A DNA stretch of 64,000 bases, taken from Immersiella caudata (lineage: Eukaryota; Ascomycota; Sordariomycetes; Sordariales; Lasiosphaeriaceae). Position 1 is the stretch's first letter. Every line of letters starts with the position of its first letter. The notes beneath the pieces were generated by a model. It saw only the letters and a list, made by a program, of their open reading frames with translations. It made no database searches and had not been told where the DNA came from. This document shows positions 35,871 through 46,891 of the stretch, one piece after another. Position numbers and translations under genes: made by a program. The DNA is taken from contig JAULSU010000004.1 in the NCBI GenBank assembly GCA_030512335.1, positions 62,001-126,000 of the forward strand, in the 5' to 3' direction.

Positions 35871-36731
35871 CTCGTTGTCAAAAAGGATGTTGCCACAGGT
35901 TAGTCAGGTGTCCATGCAAGCTAGCACACGTGTCATTTGGTCGTCTTGAGACACAAAATTGAAGGAATTTAGACATGAATCAGGATACAATGAGGCAGTA
36001 AGTCGAATGAACTGAGGCTTGCGATGGATAAGTCGAGGTGTGCGTTACTTGACTGGCTGAACATTCTGGACTTTTTGAGATGTGGTTTGATGCGCTCTGT
36101 TGTGACGACGGCGCGGATTTTAGATGGAAAAGAGGAAGATGGCGAAGCGCAAGCAGGATAGGAGACGAGATTTTATTTTGCTTCAAGGTTTAACTGCCGA
36201 GTGGTACCGGAGCTCCTCCGAGGTTGTCGCTGCGAGCCCAAAGTGTAAAAGTTCCATACGACTAGAGGTCAAATTCTGTCCGCATTAGTAGCCACCCAGG
36301 ACTTCATGATTATCTCCCTGCAGCATCTCATTCCTTTTTGCCAATAAAACACCGAGTTCTTTGTCGCCATGTCATTCACAGTGCCCTTGTCACGAACCCA
36401 CGCCACCCCCTAGCGCCACACCCCCCTTAAGCCACAGCCACAGCAAACAAACTTCCCGAAGCAGACCCCCTGCAACATCAACTCCTCTCCACCACCAAAA
36501 ATGTCACCGCAACCGAAAAGCGACCAAAGTTCAAAACTGGCGTCAAGTCTTAGCCGCAGATTCCTATTTCCATCCCATAGGGTCCAAAGCTGTCCTCTGC
36601 TGCACCCCTTTGACGCAAGCCTGCGCCTGTAGTTCCTGCCGATAGGAATATCCAGCCTTTTATTCACACCCCATGGCTGCAAGCACGAATAAACAAAGTT
36701 GAAATAAGTCACCAAAAATCTCATCCCTTCA
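35871..36731. other. 5' region of BTB gene and 3' flank of dehydrogenase pseudogene
   Basis: Should contain the missing first exon and promoter of the BTB gene. From about 36400 the plus strand is C/A-rich with no credible gene. Confidence 0.4.
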
Positions 36732-38159
36732 CTAACCCATGAAAATCCCCGTATAACACCCCCCATTCTCAAACACCATCTCCTTCTCTCCCGTCCCCAA
36801 ATCCACCCTCCACGCCGCCCCCCCCTAAATCTGTCACATACGCCCTCCCTCTCCCCCCATCCAAAACCAACCCAATAGGCTCCCTAAAATGCCTCGCCAC
36901 AATCTCCACCTCCCCTATTTCCCCTCCTGTCACAACCGCCCGATTCAACGAACACCCCCTAGGATGCTCCCCCTGTCCGTCCAGTACAACCTCCCCTTCC
37001 AATCCAGCTCCAAATCGATTAGCTCCGGTAGCTCCTCAAACAGCGTCTTGGAAGTCGAAATCGGGGTGGGGTGAGCGCTGGATGAGGATTTCGTAGGCGG
37101 AGCCATTGTGTTTGATGCGGTGGACAGACAAGCCTTCGTGACCGCGAAAGCAGAGGTTTTGGTCCCCTTCGATGAAGACGAGTTGCTTTGGTGTGGTGAT
37201 GGTGCTGTTGGGCGGGATTAAGGGGTAGTTGTCGCCGATAGTGGATTTGTTGCCGAGTTTGCCTGGGGAGATGTAATTCTTGCGAAGCCAGTCCACGGTT
37301 AACACTCCAGAAAGGTTGCGCTGCGAGATGTAGTTGTCTTCGATGAAAGCGACGGTATCCAGTCCGACTTGATCCATGAGCTGGCAGGGTAGCACCTCGG
37401 CACGGAGCATGTGCTTCCAGAGGTTGTCGATCTCGGCCGCGTCGCTCACGTCCTCAGCAAGGATGGTGAGAATCTCCCTCTTCACCGCCGCCTGCAACCG
37501 GTTGAAGATAAACCTATCCCAACTACTAGCATCACCATATACCCCCCTTTGCTCACTTTCAACTCACCTCGTACTCTCCTCCTTCGCCACAGCATCCAAC
37601 ATCCCACACCCCTCCAACACCCCCCTCAAAAACTCTAAAACCCCCTCTTGCGTCTCCCCAGTCGTCATCTCAACTCCACCGTCCTTGTCCCCGGCGGCAT
37701 CGTAAATTGCACATTACAAACCAGCCCCTTCCTCTGCTCACCCACCTTCCCAACTGTCAAGCCCGACTGAAAACTCGAATTATTCGACCCAAAGATGCAA
37801 TCCCTCGGCGCCTTCCTATCTAATCCGCCAAAGGTATTTACTTTGAGCTCCAGTTTCTCCGGAACGGCTTCGATTACGAGCCATGCATACTTCACGGCGG
37901 ATTCGAGGTCTTCAAAGGAGCGGAACAAGCCAGGAGTGATAGATTTGGTGGGGTTGAGTTCGGATACGAAGTGGGCGTGGTTGGCGGAGATGAAGGCGAG
38001 CGCGTCGGAGCGGGCGTCGGAGCGGGCGTCGGGGGAGGGGTCGCGGATGTGAACGGCGTAGCCGCCGGCGACGAAGACAGTGGCGATACGGCGGCCAAGG
38101 ACGCCAGCGCCGAGGATGGTGATGAGGCGGCCGCTGATAGTGGGGCGTGTCCAGGTCAT
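36732..38159 (-). pseudogene. Broken 3-hydroxyacyl-CoA dehydrogenase / YWTD-type beta-propeller fusion gene
   Basis: Starts MTWTRPTISGRLITILG at 38159. The NAD-binding site (GAGVLGRR), 'LVIEAVPEKLELK' and 'SNNSS' match the dehydrogenase N-domain; the usual catalytic His is replaced in 'CNVQFTMPP'. The C-domain ('FIFNRLQAAVKRE', 'LMDQVGLDTVAFIEDNY') follows an intron ending near 37514. Then come propeller-like pieces: 'TPKQLVFIEGD', 'LPELIDLELDWKGRLYWTD', 'HFREPIGLVLD', 'GRAYVTDLGG'. Lesions seen: a 2-nt insertion at about 37667, a missing G in a G-run near 37620, loss of about 60 propeller residues with a frame break near 37036, a missing G near 36970, and a frame change in the G-run near 36820; the last frame ends at 36732. 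Intact fungal relatives are continuous, so I call it a pseudogene; errors in G-runs may explain some lesions but not the deletion. Confidence 0.75.
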
Positions 38160-39314
38160 TGTTGAGGTGTTGATGTGTGTTAGATTGAGTCTAGGTTGGT
38201 ATGAGAGGAGAGGTTCTGTTGAGGGAGAGGGTGACTTATACAGGCTGTTTGTCAGACTTTCCGAAGAAGCCGAGTTCGCGTTCATATTTTGGCTTTTGGA
38301 AGGTTCACGTTGTCGGGGGAGGTCGCTTCGAGCTGTCGCCTCCCGCAACGCCCGGAAAGATCTGTAGAAAAGACATCCCAGTCCGCCTCAAGGGCCGTGT
38401 GGTCCACATCCCCAGAGTTGAGTGGCGGAAGGTTGTTTCAAGTTGTCCCCACTGCGATGGAGTCAGATGCGATCCAGAGTCGCTGAACATGGGATTTGTG
38501 CCAAGTGGCGATGCGGAGTGCGGTCTTGACACAGTGACGATGTTCATATGAGCAGAGTAGTTTTGTGCCGGTTACCGATTGTAAGACATGAGCACCGATG
38601 GGCGGGCTTGCTGGTATAGTCCCGCACGGAGGAGATCCGAGTCAGTGAGAAGGACTGCAGCCCGAGGATATGTTCGGAAGTCCTTACAAGATCTGTCAGG
38701 AGGACTGTCTGGGCTTTCGGCCGACAACCTATCTCAAAGATTTGGAACGATGGACATTGCGTCAACCAGGGTACTCGTAGTCCGGTCGTGTCGGCCGTGA
38801 GGGTCTTGGCAGCCCCTAGCAACCGCACTCGTACTTGAGTGCGCTAGAGGCGGATGGACAGTTGGTTGGTGAACCTCCAACAGCAAAGTTCAAAACGTCT
38901 GGTATTTCCAAAAACTAGAATGATGCAAAGAATATGGAGGACGCTGACAGCGATGCCGACAGAGGGAGGCTGGTTAGGGTTGTGCGGAGAGTTGCGACAA
39001 TAGCGTCGCCCCTCTTTGTGAAAACGGCAGCACCGATCCCAGCAGCCAGTCCAAGTCCAAGGACGCCTTGAGGGATGCGACGTGGTTGAGTATGATCCCG
39101 AGTTTCAGCTGATGAGGCCGTTGAATTTGTATGCTGTTGCGAAGAGGAGGGGGAGGTGGTCTCAGAAGAGGGTATGAGCGAGGTTGGGGGGATGGTTGTT
39201 GTTAGGAAGTTGGGGTTGGTGTTGGAGTTTGGCGTTGGGCAAAAGCTGAATGCATTTTTATTCATCTTCGGCACCGTGGGTGATGATTCCGCAGTGAAGC
39301 GATATCGAGTTGAA
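38160..39314. other. Intergenic, no supported gene
   Basis: Upstream side of the dehydrogenase pseudogene. A 119-codon minus-strand frame at 38915..39274 contains a hydrophobic run ('GVLGLGLAAGIGAAVF') but no recognisable domain, so it is not annotated as a gene. Confidence 0.4.
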
Positions 39315-39397
39315 GGCGCGGTGGCAGACTGGTCTAATGCGCAAGATTAGAAACCTTGTTCCTTCGGGAGCATTTGTTTAAATCAAGCCCACATCGA
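39315..39397 (+). pseudogene. tRNA-Ser-like relic (class II, AGA-like anticodon loop)
   Basis: A class II tRNA outline: D-arm 'GTGGCAGACTGGTCTAATGC', anticodon loop TTAGAAA (AGA) in an imperfect CAAGA/CCTTG stem, a long variable arm around 'TTCCTTCGGGAG', and a T-arm 'ATTTGTTTAAATCAAGC' in which the normal TTCGAAT-type loop reads TTTAAAT. The acceptor ends (GGCGCGG and CCACATC) do not pair, so this is most likely a decayed tRNA-Ser or tRNA-Leu copy. A T5 run follows at about 39412-39416. Confidence 0.45.
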
Positions 39398-40277
39398 GAT
39401 CTTTCTCAAATTTTTGTCGGTTTTCGGTTGTGGCGATATTTTTGGTGGTGGTGGAGAGGAGTTAATGTTGCAGGGGTCGTGGATTCAGTGGTTGCAGCTT
39501 ACAGGGGGTCTGCTTGAGAAGTCTGTTTGCTGTGACTGCGGGTGGGTTGTTGTGGGTGTGGCGCTAGTGGGCGGCGTGGGATTCATGTGACAAGATAATT
39601 GTCAATAGCAATGCAACAAAGGAACTTGGTATGTCATTCGTTCGTAGGGGAATTTCTTGCAGTCGGAGACCCTGACCCTGATCCTGAAGACTGCTCTGTT
39701 GGCAGAAAGTTTGGCCTGCCAGAGAAGGAAGTAAAGAGGAGCACGGATCAAAAGTCCAAAAGGAGATTTCCCCGGCATGCATACATGTACGGGGAGGCTA
39801 CCCGCGCAGTAAGATGGGAGAGCAAAAAGTCCCATGCAAGCCGGAATGTGGGAGTGGTTCCCCGCAGGTAGATGCAGAATAACATGCGTTTATTTCAATG
39901 CCAAGCATGCAACCCGCCCAGAGAAACCGATTACACGCGTTTTTCTCTGCGCGCGTTGACAGAAGAGTACAGTAGCTCGTCACGAGTTCTATGTCGAACA
40001 CCAGTCTTGGCAAAAGAGGGGAAGATTTGATGCGCAGTTGTCAAGGGGCAGTCAGTAGGTGTGCTCTGCCACACCATGCTGTGCCGCTCGTGTGCAGCAT
40101 GTCGCGGTTCTGCAAAAAAAAAAAAAAAAAAAAAAAAAGTGCAGCAATACCTGCACCTGACCAAGAGGTGGCGCGATTTAATAATGAGACTCGCCCATGC
40201 TCTGAAACATTGCCGAGATGCCCACCTTTTCGTTTACTTAACGTTTTGTTTTGACCTAGCGGCGCTGATACCACAAC
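39398..40277. other. Intergenic with A25 tract; promoter side of LaeA-like gene
   Basis: No gene seen. A run of 25 A occupies 40114-40138, about 140 nt before the ATG of the methyltransferase gene. Confidence 0.5.
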
Positions 40278-41763
40278 ATGGCAGATATAGACCCCCCGGC
40301 CCTCGAACCAGATGCTGCAGAGAATTTCACCGATGACTCAGATGGAGATTCAGCTTTGGGTGTGGTGAGACTGCCTCTAACCCTCTATGCGCTACTTCCC
40401 AAGATACTCTTCTTCTGACCCTCGCAGAGCGTAAAGGATGCCTTGACATCGCTGAGATCAAGCGTACTGGCGTATCAGAAGGAAAATGGCCGGACATACC
40501 ACGCCTTGAGCTCTGGGAGTGGGTTCCTCGTCCTACCGAACTATTGGCGCACTTCGCTGACGGATACATCTAGAATACGTGTTGCCTAACGATGAGGTAC
40601 GCCCCCCCCCCCCCCCCCCACCCCCCCCATGATGAGAAACAACACCTTACTAACCCCGACGTGATGCAGCCGGAGAAAGAGCGCCTTGGTAACGAAGCGG
40701 TTAAGCTGTCTTGGCTGGTCGAGATGACTAATATCCACGAATAGATCTTGTGCATTACATCTGGACCCTCACCACCGACGGCAAGTCCGTACTCTGCCCA
40801 AAGGACGAAAAGGCAAAGAGGGTGCTGGATGTTGGTACAGGCACAGGAATCTGGGCCATCGAATTCGGTGCGTACTATCTTGAGCCTCAAGCCGCCTCGG
40901 GTCAAAGAGACTGACACTTCGAAGCGGATCTCCATCCCGAAGCTGAAGTCATTGGTGTGGACCTCAGCCCCATCCAGCCGACCTTGTGAGTCCTGGCTGC
41001 TGTCTATCAAGAAAGAAAGAAAGAAAGAGGAAGGAAAATCTTGAGGCTAACCGAACTCCTTGTCAAGTGTCCCCCCAAACTGCTCCTTTGAGTGCGACGA
41101 TGTCGAAAAAGACTGGACATGGTCCACGCCCTTTGATCTAATCTATGCGCGGGCCATGATTGCTAGCTTCTCCGACTGGGAGGGATTCATTCAAAAGGCC
41201 TACGAGTAGATTTCTCTGCTCTCGGATTATGATCGATCTAGCTAATGACCTCCTAGCAACCTAGAGCCCGGTGGTTACCTCGAACTGCATGACCACTCCT
41301 TCCCCATCCGTTGCGACGACGACACCATGCCCGACGGAACGCCCATCCTAAAATGGGCCAAGTTATTAATCGAAGCAACAGACAAGATTTCGCGTCCCTG
41401 CGCCGTTGCCCACAAGTTCAAGGACATGATGGAAGCCGTCGGGTTTGTCGACGTGCAAGAAAAGGTCTTCAAGTGGCCGACAAACCCGTGGCCCAAGGAC
41501 AAGCGCGCCAAAGAGCTGGGGATGTGGGCTGAGGCTGCTAGCTTGGCCGGGGTTGAAGCCATGACGCTAGCCCTCTTTACTCGCGTCTTAGGCTGGAAAC
41601 CGGAGGAAACAGCTGTATTTTCTGCGCAGGTGAGGAATGACATGCGGAATAGGAACATACATGGGTATTGGGCCGTGTAAGTCTTGCGGGAACTTGGAAG
41701 TACTGGGGATGTGGAAGCTGATCAGCTGTTAGGTACACGGTGTATGGACGAAAACCGGAATAG
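40278..41763 (+). CDS. LaeA-like SAM-dependent methyltransferase, nine exons
   Basis: Looks fragmented in raw frames but splices cleanly in phase to 330 aa. Exons: 40278..40364, 40428..40518, 40574..40596, 40670..40688, 40745..40867, 40925..40985, 41068..41205, 41257..41676, 41733..41763. The exons of 23 and 19 nt are micro-exons. The protein has an acidic N terminus (MADIDPPALEPDAAENFTD), the family-typical 'YQKENGRTYHALSSGKYVL', motif I 'VLDVGTGTGIWAIEFA', motif II 'AEVIGVDLSPIQP', 'FECDDVEKDW', motif III 'NLEPGGYLELHD', and ends 'VYTVYGRKPE', as LaeA/Lae1-like proteins do. Family members include the velvet-complex regulator LaeA, but this is one of the many paralogues; substrate unknown. 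Intron 3 holds a C18 run. It could be a secondary-metabolism or silencing regulator, which I cannot decide. Confidence 0.85.
40602..40619. repeat. C18 homopolymer in intron 3 of the LaeA-like gene
   Basis: Eighteen C, then an A, then eight more C (to 40628), placed a few bases after the donor gtacgc. Likely length-variable; could weaken splicing. Confidence 0.85.
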
Positions 41764-42490
41764 GCTTGTTAATTTATTCTTCCGTGGCGAAATTTCTTTT
41801 TTTTTTTTGGATTTTGGACTCGAGGATCTGAGGGAGTGACCCGGGGCGCGTGGTGTTTCTAGGTTGGTGAGCATGAAGGCAGTTCTTGGATGTCGAAACG
41901 CAGACAATAGCGTATTTCAATAGTGCTAGTATATTCCCATAGTCCTTGGACAGATAACGTTTCTTTGAAGCTGGGACTAAGAGATAAAGGGGGTGGGAGG
42001 ACGAGGAAAGAGGCCGAGTCGGAAGACACAATCGCTCGTTACCCCTGAGTCGCATCCGATGACACCCTGCCAGTGCCATGACTGCAACATTGCAACGCCA
42101 ATACTTAGTAGAGCCCCATCAGCCTGGTAGCATTCACACCAACCATCCTGACACTGCGTTGACTACAATCCCTACGTCTGACCAACCCCTGAATGGGCCA
42201 GACATATACCATCCTCTACCTTACGTTTCATCCCCCAACTCCAAGCAGATCAAGTTGGACTGCAAAATTCGGCCGTAACATGACATGATTATATACTCTC
42301 AAGCACCTACGTACAGGCCCCTCAATGAAGTGTATATGTAAATGGCCAAGTGGCGCCCGCCACTCAGCCCATCCTGCTCATCAGAATAGACATTACCACC
42401 GCCGCCTCCCCACCCCGAGACTCCGAGGTCACATACACCGGTCTATCTCACACCACTCCAGTTCTCCCAGGTCTCTGTTCTTCGAGCGGA
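41764..42490. other. Convergent intergenic region
   Basis: Between the 3' ends of the LaeA-like gene (+) and the CBM1 gene (-). Contains a T10 run near 41799. No gene seen. Confidence 0.5.
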
Positions 42491-43023
42491 CTAGCAGTAA
42501 AAGTCATGTTCGCACGGCTCATCGGGTACCAACGTCACAGTGACGACCTCGACAGGTGGGGTACTTGATGGTCGCGGTTGGAGGTAGGTGATGCGTGTGG
42601 TGATGACGGTAGGGAACGGTCCGTCGATGGTAATCGCCGTTGTGAGTGTGCGAACCTCGGCGAGACTGGATGATTGCTGCGGGTTGTTTTGTGCAACGGG
42701 CAGGCATTGCGAGTACCAGACGCTAGGGACGCTGTTAGACTCTGATAAGAATACAAAGAGGGGGGGCTTACTTGTTGTCGTTGTTGGCGCAGTAGGCTCC
42801 TGTCGGGCAGGCTGTCGGCCCAGTCCATTGTTGACCACCGCCTACACCGCCGGTCAGCATGAATTTTGTGGATGGAGGTTCGGCGCAAAGACTTACATTG
42901 CCCATACAGACTCTGGGTTGCTGAAGGATTCTGGGCCGTGGCTCGGACAGTAGTAGTAGGCCGTCCTCTCTGCGCCATGACGGTCCCCGTAAGGAGGGAA
43001 ACAAACACCAACAGCTTGACCAT
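42491..43023 (-). CDS. Secreted CBM1 (cellulose-binding) protein without catalytic domain
   Basis: Exons 43023..42897, 42841..42772 and 42722..42491 splice in phase to 142 aa. A signal peptide (MVKLLVFVSLLTGTVMA) is followed by a short Thr/Arg-rich spacer and a fungal CBM1 module reading 'YGQCGGGQQWTGPTACPTG' then 'AYCANNDNNVWYSQCLP'. The CBM1 core Cys and the cellulose-contact aromatics (Y, W, Y) are present. A tail of about 65 residues (Ser/Thr/Val-rich, ending CEHDFYC with two extra Cys) completes it. No glycoside hydrolase or LPMO domain exists in the frame or in the flanks. It probably binds plant or fungal wall polysaccharide outside the cell; small CBM1 proteins can act in adhesion or host interaction (family knowledge). 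Introns begin gtaagt and gtaagc. Confidence 0.88.
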
Positions 43024-44781
43024 GTTTGCGATATCCGGGTTGAATTGACTTGTGGTCGGCTTGGTTTGAGAGAGACAAAAGGCTCTCCGGGCAGCTCAAA
43101 GCAGGGAGCGGGTGGGTATTTAAGACCGGCGCGCCCATTTCACCCGGATTGGCGCCCCGTCAGTGCCGTTTGATTGAATCGCGGCCAGGGCCAAGGCGTC
43201 GGACACGAGAGCGTCCCAATATCCAGGTCCCAGGTTTTTCAATCTTTCCCATATTAATTCCCGGCTTGCAGCGGCCATCTGTTTGGCTGCTCCAGCGCCC
43301 TCGCTGACAGGCTAGAGCAACGATACCGCCCGTGTCTCTGCGGACACCTCCACACGGGATGGCCTTGTACCTGAGCAGATAAGCTCATCGCCAGTGCTTT
43401 GCTTGTTGTTCTGGACTGGCGGGACAGCTACCGTCTTTCCGGTCAACCAAGCAATGATGTTCGAGCGCCAAGCAGGGGTTACCCGATCTGCCCCTTTTCC
43501 AGCCCATTCTCCCACTTCCGCCAGCTTCGTCTGCTTGCCGGCTCCCGATGGAATCTTTTGATGGAGAAGATGCCGGCGCATCCGCATCGGGTGCTTGACA
43601 TCCCGCTGCTTGATCAATAGCTTTCTTCTGCAGAAATCCTCAGGGCCAGGCCGGCCTCGACCGGCAACCACTTAATAGGCATGATTAATGGACCCCGAAC
43701 CCTCCCGTCGCTTGCGCCCAAATCCTCCCTCGCTTGCGTTGAGTGTAGAAGCCAACCCGGCGTTCCACTGCGTCGGATGTTTTTCTCTCTCATCCCAACT
43801 GATATGGGGTGGCCACCCCTAGCGCCCCTGTCCCTGTTTCCCCCCTTTCGCCTGTCTGCTGGGAATTGAGGGGCGCCGTCAATCCAAGATCCGGGACCGC
43901 CGCCCTGCCGCCCCAAGAGACCTCGAACCACAAAATCGCACTTTACCCATCAATAGCGGTTGCTATTTTCAGGCACCGTAACCAAACAACTTGCCAAGCC
44001 CGAGCCGCAAAACCGATGGGGTAGGTCCGCTCTCTTCCACTAAACCTCGCTGTGCAGCAAACAGCAGATTGTTGCTGCGAGGCTTCCCGCGTTCCTGGAT
44101 AAAATGGAAGAGGATGCGCCCTGGTCCGGTTGAACAGCGGGTAAAGGGGGTCGCCACTGAGACTTTCAGCGGGACACCGCTGCTATTGACGTGTTATAGC
44201 TGTGTTATAACTGGGTCTTTGCACTGTTATGCCGGTTCCGCTACCGCAGTTGCCTCAGGGACGTGGGCGATAGACGCCCGAAAGGCTCGACAGGAGCGCC
44301 TCCCTCCAGCCACCTGCATATGTAGGTACGGAGCTCCGATCTGGCAGATTATCGACTACATACCCGGTACGGATGCGTTTGGTGGCGACCTGGAGCTGTG
44401 CGATGCAATGATGTTGAAGGGTAGCGGTCTTGGGAGGGCTCTTGAGTTCAGGGGTTGACAATTACCGAACGGAAGGCGAGCTGCAACACATGCCGGCTCT
44501 CTGCCCATCCGACCCTACGATCTATTCTTGCAACAAGCTGGGCCCTTGATCGTTGCTAGCGTCTTCGCTTGGTGCTGTCACGTTGGCTGCTGGCAGTCGA
44601 TGTGGTCACGCAGTGGTCTGACGCGTCAATGAAGAACCCGGTACTGGCTCTTTGCGCCTCTGCAACCAGCTCGAATGGAAAAAGAAAACGGAATATCAAT
44701 ACCGTCAAGTTCGCCTCTAGAGTGCTCTGTATTGTGTCGTCGGGAATTCGCGACGAACTAAGACGCTACGCTTGTTCGGCA
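43024..44781. other. Intergenic, no gene seen
   Basis: About 1.8 kb between the CBM1 gene promoter and the 3' end of the phosphomannose isomerase gene. Frames of up to 155 codons show no domain. It forms the right border of the accessory segment. Confidence 0.45.
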
Positions 44782-46214
44782 TCAGGCGCCGTTGCTGTGA
44801 TCCTCGACCTCGCAGAACGCCTTGAAAGTGATGAACTCGTCGTCCGCACCGCCCTCCGACTCCAGAACACACTCTGCCGTTGCGCCCACGAAGTAGACGT
44901 ACCCCTCTTTGATTTCTTGGACAGTTGGCCCCACCGAGATTTTACCTTTCCCTGCTGTGCAGATCATGATGCTTGGCCCATCGAGTGGGTCAAAGGTTGC
45001 TTTGGCTCCGTCTCCCCGAAGCACCGCCCTCACTACGCTGAACTCTTCGATAGGGGGGTCGTACAGCAGGGCGCTGGAGCCTGAGCTGTATGCAGCTCGG
45101 TTGAGGGTGACATATGGGTAGTCAGCAGGATCCATCTTCTGCTCGTCGATGGGGGCATAGTTGTAAGTGAGCATGCTGACGAGGGTATCGACGTCCTTGA
45201 ACTTGGGGGTGAAGCCGGCCCGGACAACGTTATCGCTGCTCGCCATGCATTCGATGATATCGCCGCTGACGTATGCGTGGATGTCGTCGGCTCGGAGGAA
45301 CAGCGCCTCACCGGGCTCTAGAGTGACAAAGTTGAGGAAGAAGAGGACGAAGAGGCCGTAGTCGGGACCGAATTGGCCGTGGAGACGCTCTACCAGCTCG
45401 GCGAGGGTGGAGCCGGAGGTCGAGCTGATGCCGCCACCTGCAAAGTCGGAGCGGGCGCTCGCCGCGTCCTTGACGAGGGTATCGCAGGCTGCGCTCATTT
45501 CCGCCTCCGAGGAAGACATGAGAGATGCAAATGCCTTCTGAAGAACCTTCTTGTTTGCGGCAGTTGTCTCTTCTGAGGCGTCGTCCCCTGAAGCCTTGAC
45601 GATGTTGGAGAACTCGGTGGCTGCGGCGTCGCCGACGAGTTGGCGGAGGGCGGGAACAGTATCGAGAAAGTGGGCGATCTCGGCGAGAGGGCGGAAGCCG
45701 CAGAGGCCCTCGAAGGGGGTGATGGCAATAGCCATCTCGGGCTTGTGGTTGTCATCGGGGTAATTCTTGGGGTCCCGCGCGTGCAGTTGCTCGGCGAGCT
45801 TCTTGTTTGGGTGTGCTTGGATCGAGAGAGCCTTGTTGACCGATAGGACTTTGAAGAGGAACGGCAGCCTCTTGCCATAGCGGGCTGCAACCGAATGTGC
45901 GAGCAGGGCCTGGTTGTCTTCGACGAGATCGAGCAAGGTGCGCCCCGTAGTCAGGTCTTTTGATGGGTTGGAGGGGTGTGTGCCCATCCACAGCTGCGGC
46001 AGTGTCGTCAGGTCAGCGGGGTGCTATCGGCAATCGGGGCTGCTAAGCGGCTGCAGAGACGGGTGCTTGCCTCGGCGTATGGCCGGTCATCTTGGATTGT
46101 GAGGTCCGAGGACGGGGTTGCGGCAGCGAATCTCGCGGCAGCCGAGCTTTGGCCCTTCTTGCCCCAATCGTAGGAGTTGACTCCGCATTGGAGCCGAATG
46201 AGCGGGACTTGCAT
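44782..46214 (-). CDS. manA: Mannose-6-phosphate isomerase, type I
   Basis: Zinc enzyme interconverting fructose-6-phosphate and mannose-6-phosphate, supplying GDP-mannose for glycosylation and wall synthesis in the cytosol. Exons 46214..46071 and 45993..44782 give 451 aa. The protein starts MQVPLIRLQCGVNSYDWGK; the catalytic region reads 'WMGTHPSNPS', 'SIQAHPNKKLAEQLH' (zinc-ligand Gln/His), 'NHKPEMAIAITPFEGLCGF' (ligand Glu), with the later 'PGEALFLRADDIHAYVSGD' supplying another His, and 'ASSDNVVRAGFTPKFKD', the PMI signature. The single intron has a GC donor: gag|gcaagc, ending cgcag, within 'RPYAE/LWMGTH'; no GT alternative keeps the frame. It is divergent from SGF29. Confidence 0.96.
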
Positions 46215-46891
46215 TCTGGTTGGGCGCCGAGAAGACAGAAAGCAATGTAGAAGGAGCTTGGACTCTCAATCAATGTAATGATGTTGGGATGATGTTGAAG
46301 TTTTGGCCTTGAAGCTGCTGGATGTGCCCCTCCTTTTTACGCCACAAGGAGCTGTCGTCGATGAGGAGAGTTGGAGGGGCTCCGCGGTGGAGCGGATCAT
46401 ACTGTGCAGTGAGGAGCCCAATTCGCACCGTTTTTGACAGGCACTCTGTGGAGACACTTGGGAAAGCCAGTATCCGCCCTAAACCTCACACCGTGCGCTG
46501 CCCCAGACATGGCGGGGGGTCTGGCTGACCGCCCGATTCTGCCAATCGGTCGCGACTGATTGTCCATGAACGACGATGATAGCGCGGCACTCAAACTCTC
46601 GTTGAGCCGAACCGACGCAAAAGACATGAATGCATGCTTCACACCCAAATCCAGAGGACTTCTCTCGCACTTCAATTTCATCTTCGCATTTACAATCGGC
46701 ATCACTTAACGCGTCCAATATCCCCACGTGTTGACCTCGGTCGCGACGACGAGTTTCTAGCAAGGTTCGTGGGGCGCAATCCTCGGGTCTCACTCTGGAT
46801 ACCTGTCCAGGTTTCTGCGGGAATCTGCTGATGTGATTAGGAGTTGGGAGTAGGAAAAAAAGGACACCAGACGCAGACAGACGATCCAACG
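46215..46891. promoter_or_regulatory. Divergent promoter region manA / SGF29
   Basis: 677 nt between outward-facing start codons; holds both promoters and leaders. No specific element identified. Confidence 0.5.

Noticed and set aside
38915..39274. 119-codon minus-strand frame with a hydrophobic run
   Set aside because: Ser/Thr/Pro low complexity without a family match; could be the end of an unseen gene but not supportable.
40278..41763. Initial view of the methyltransferase locus as a frameshifted pseudogene
   Set aside because: Eight GT-AG introns in correct phase give a complete protein with all motifs.
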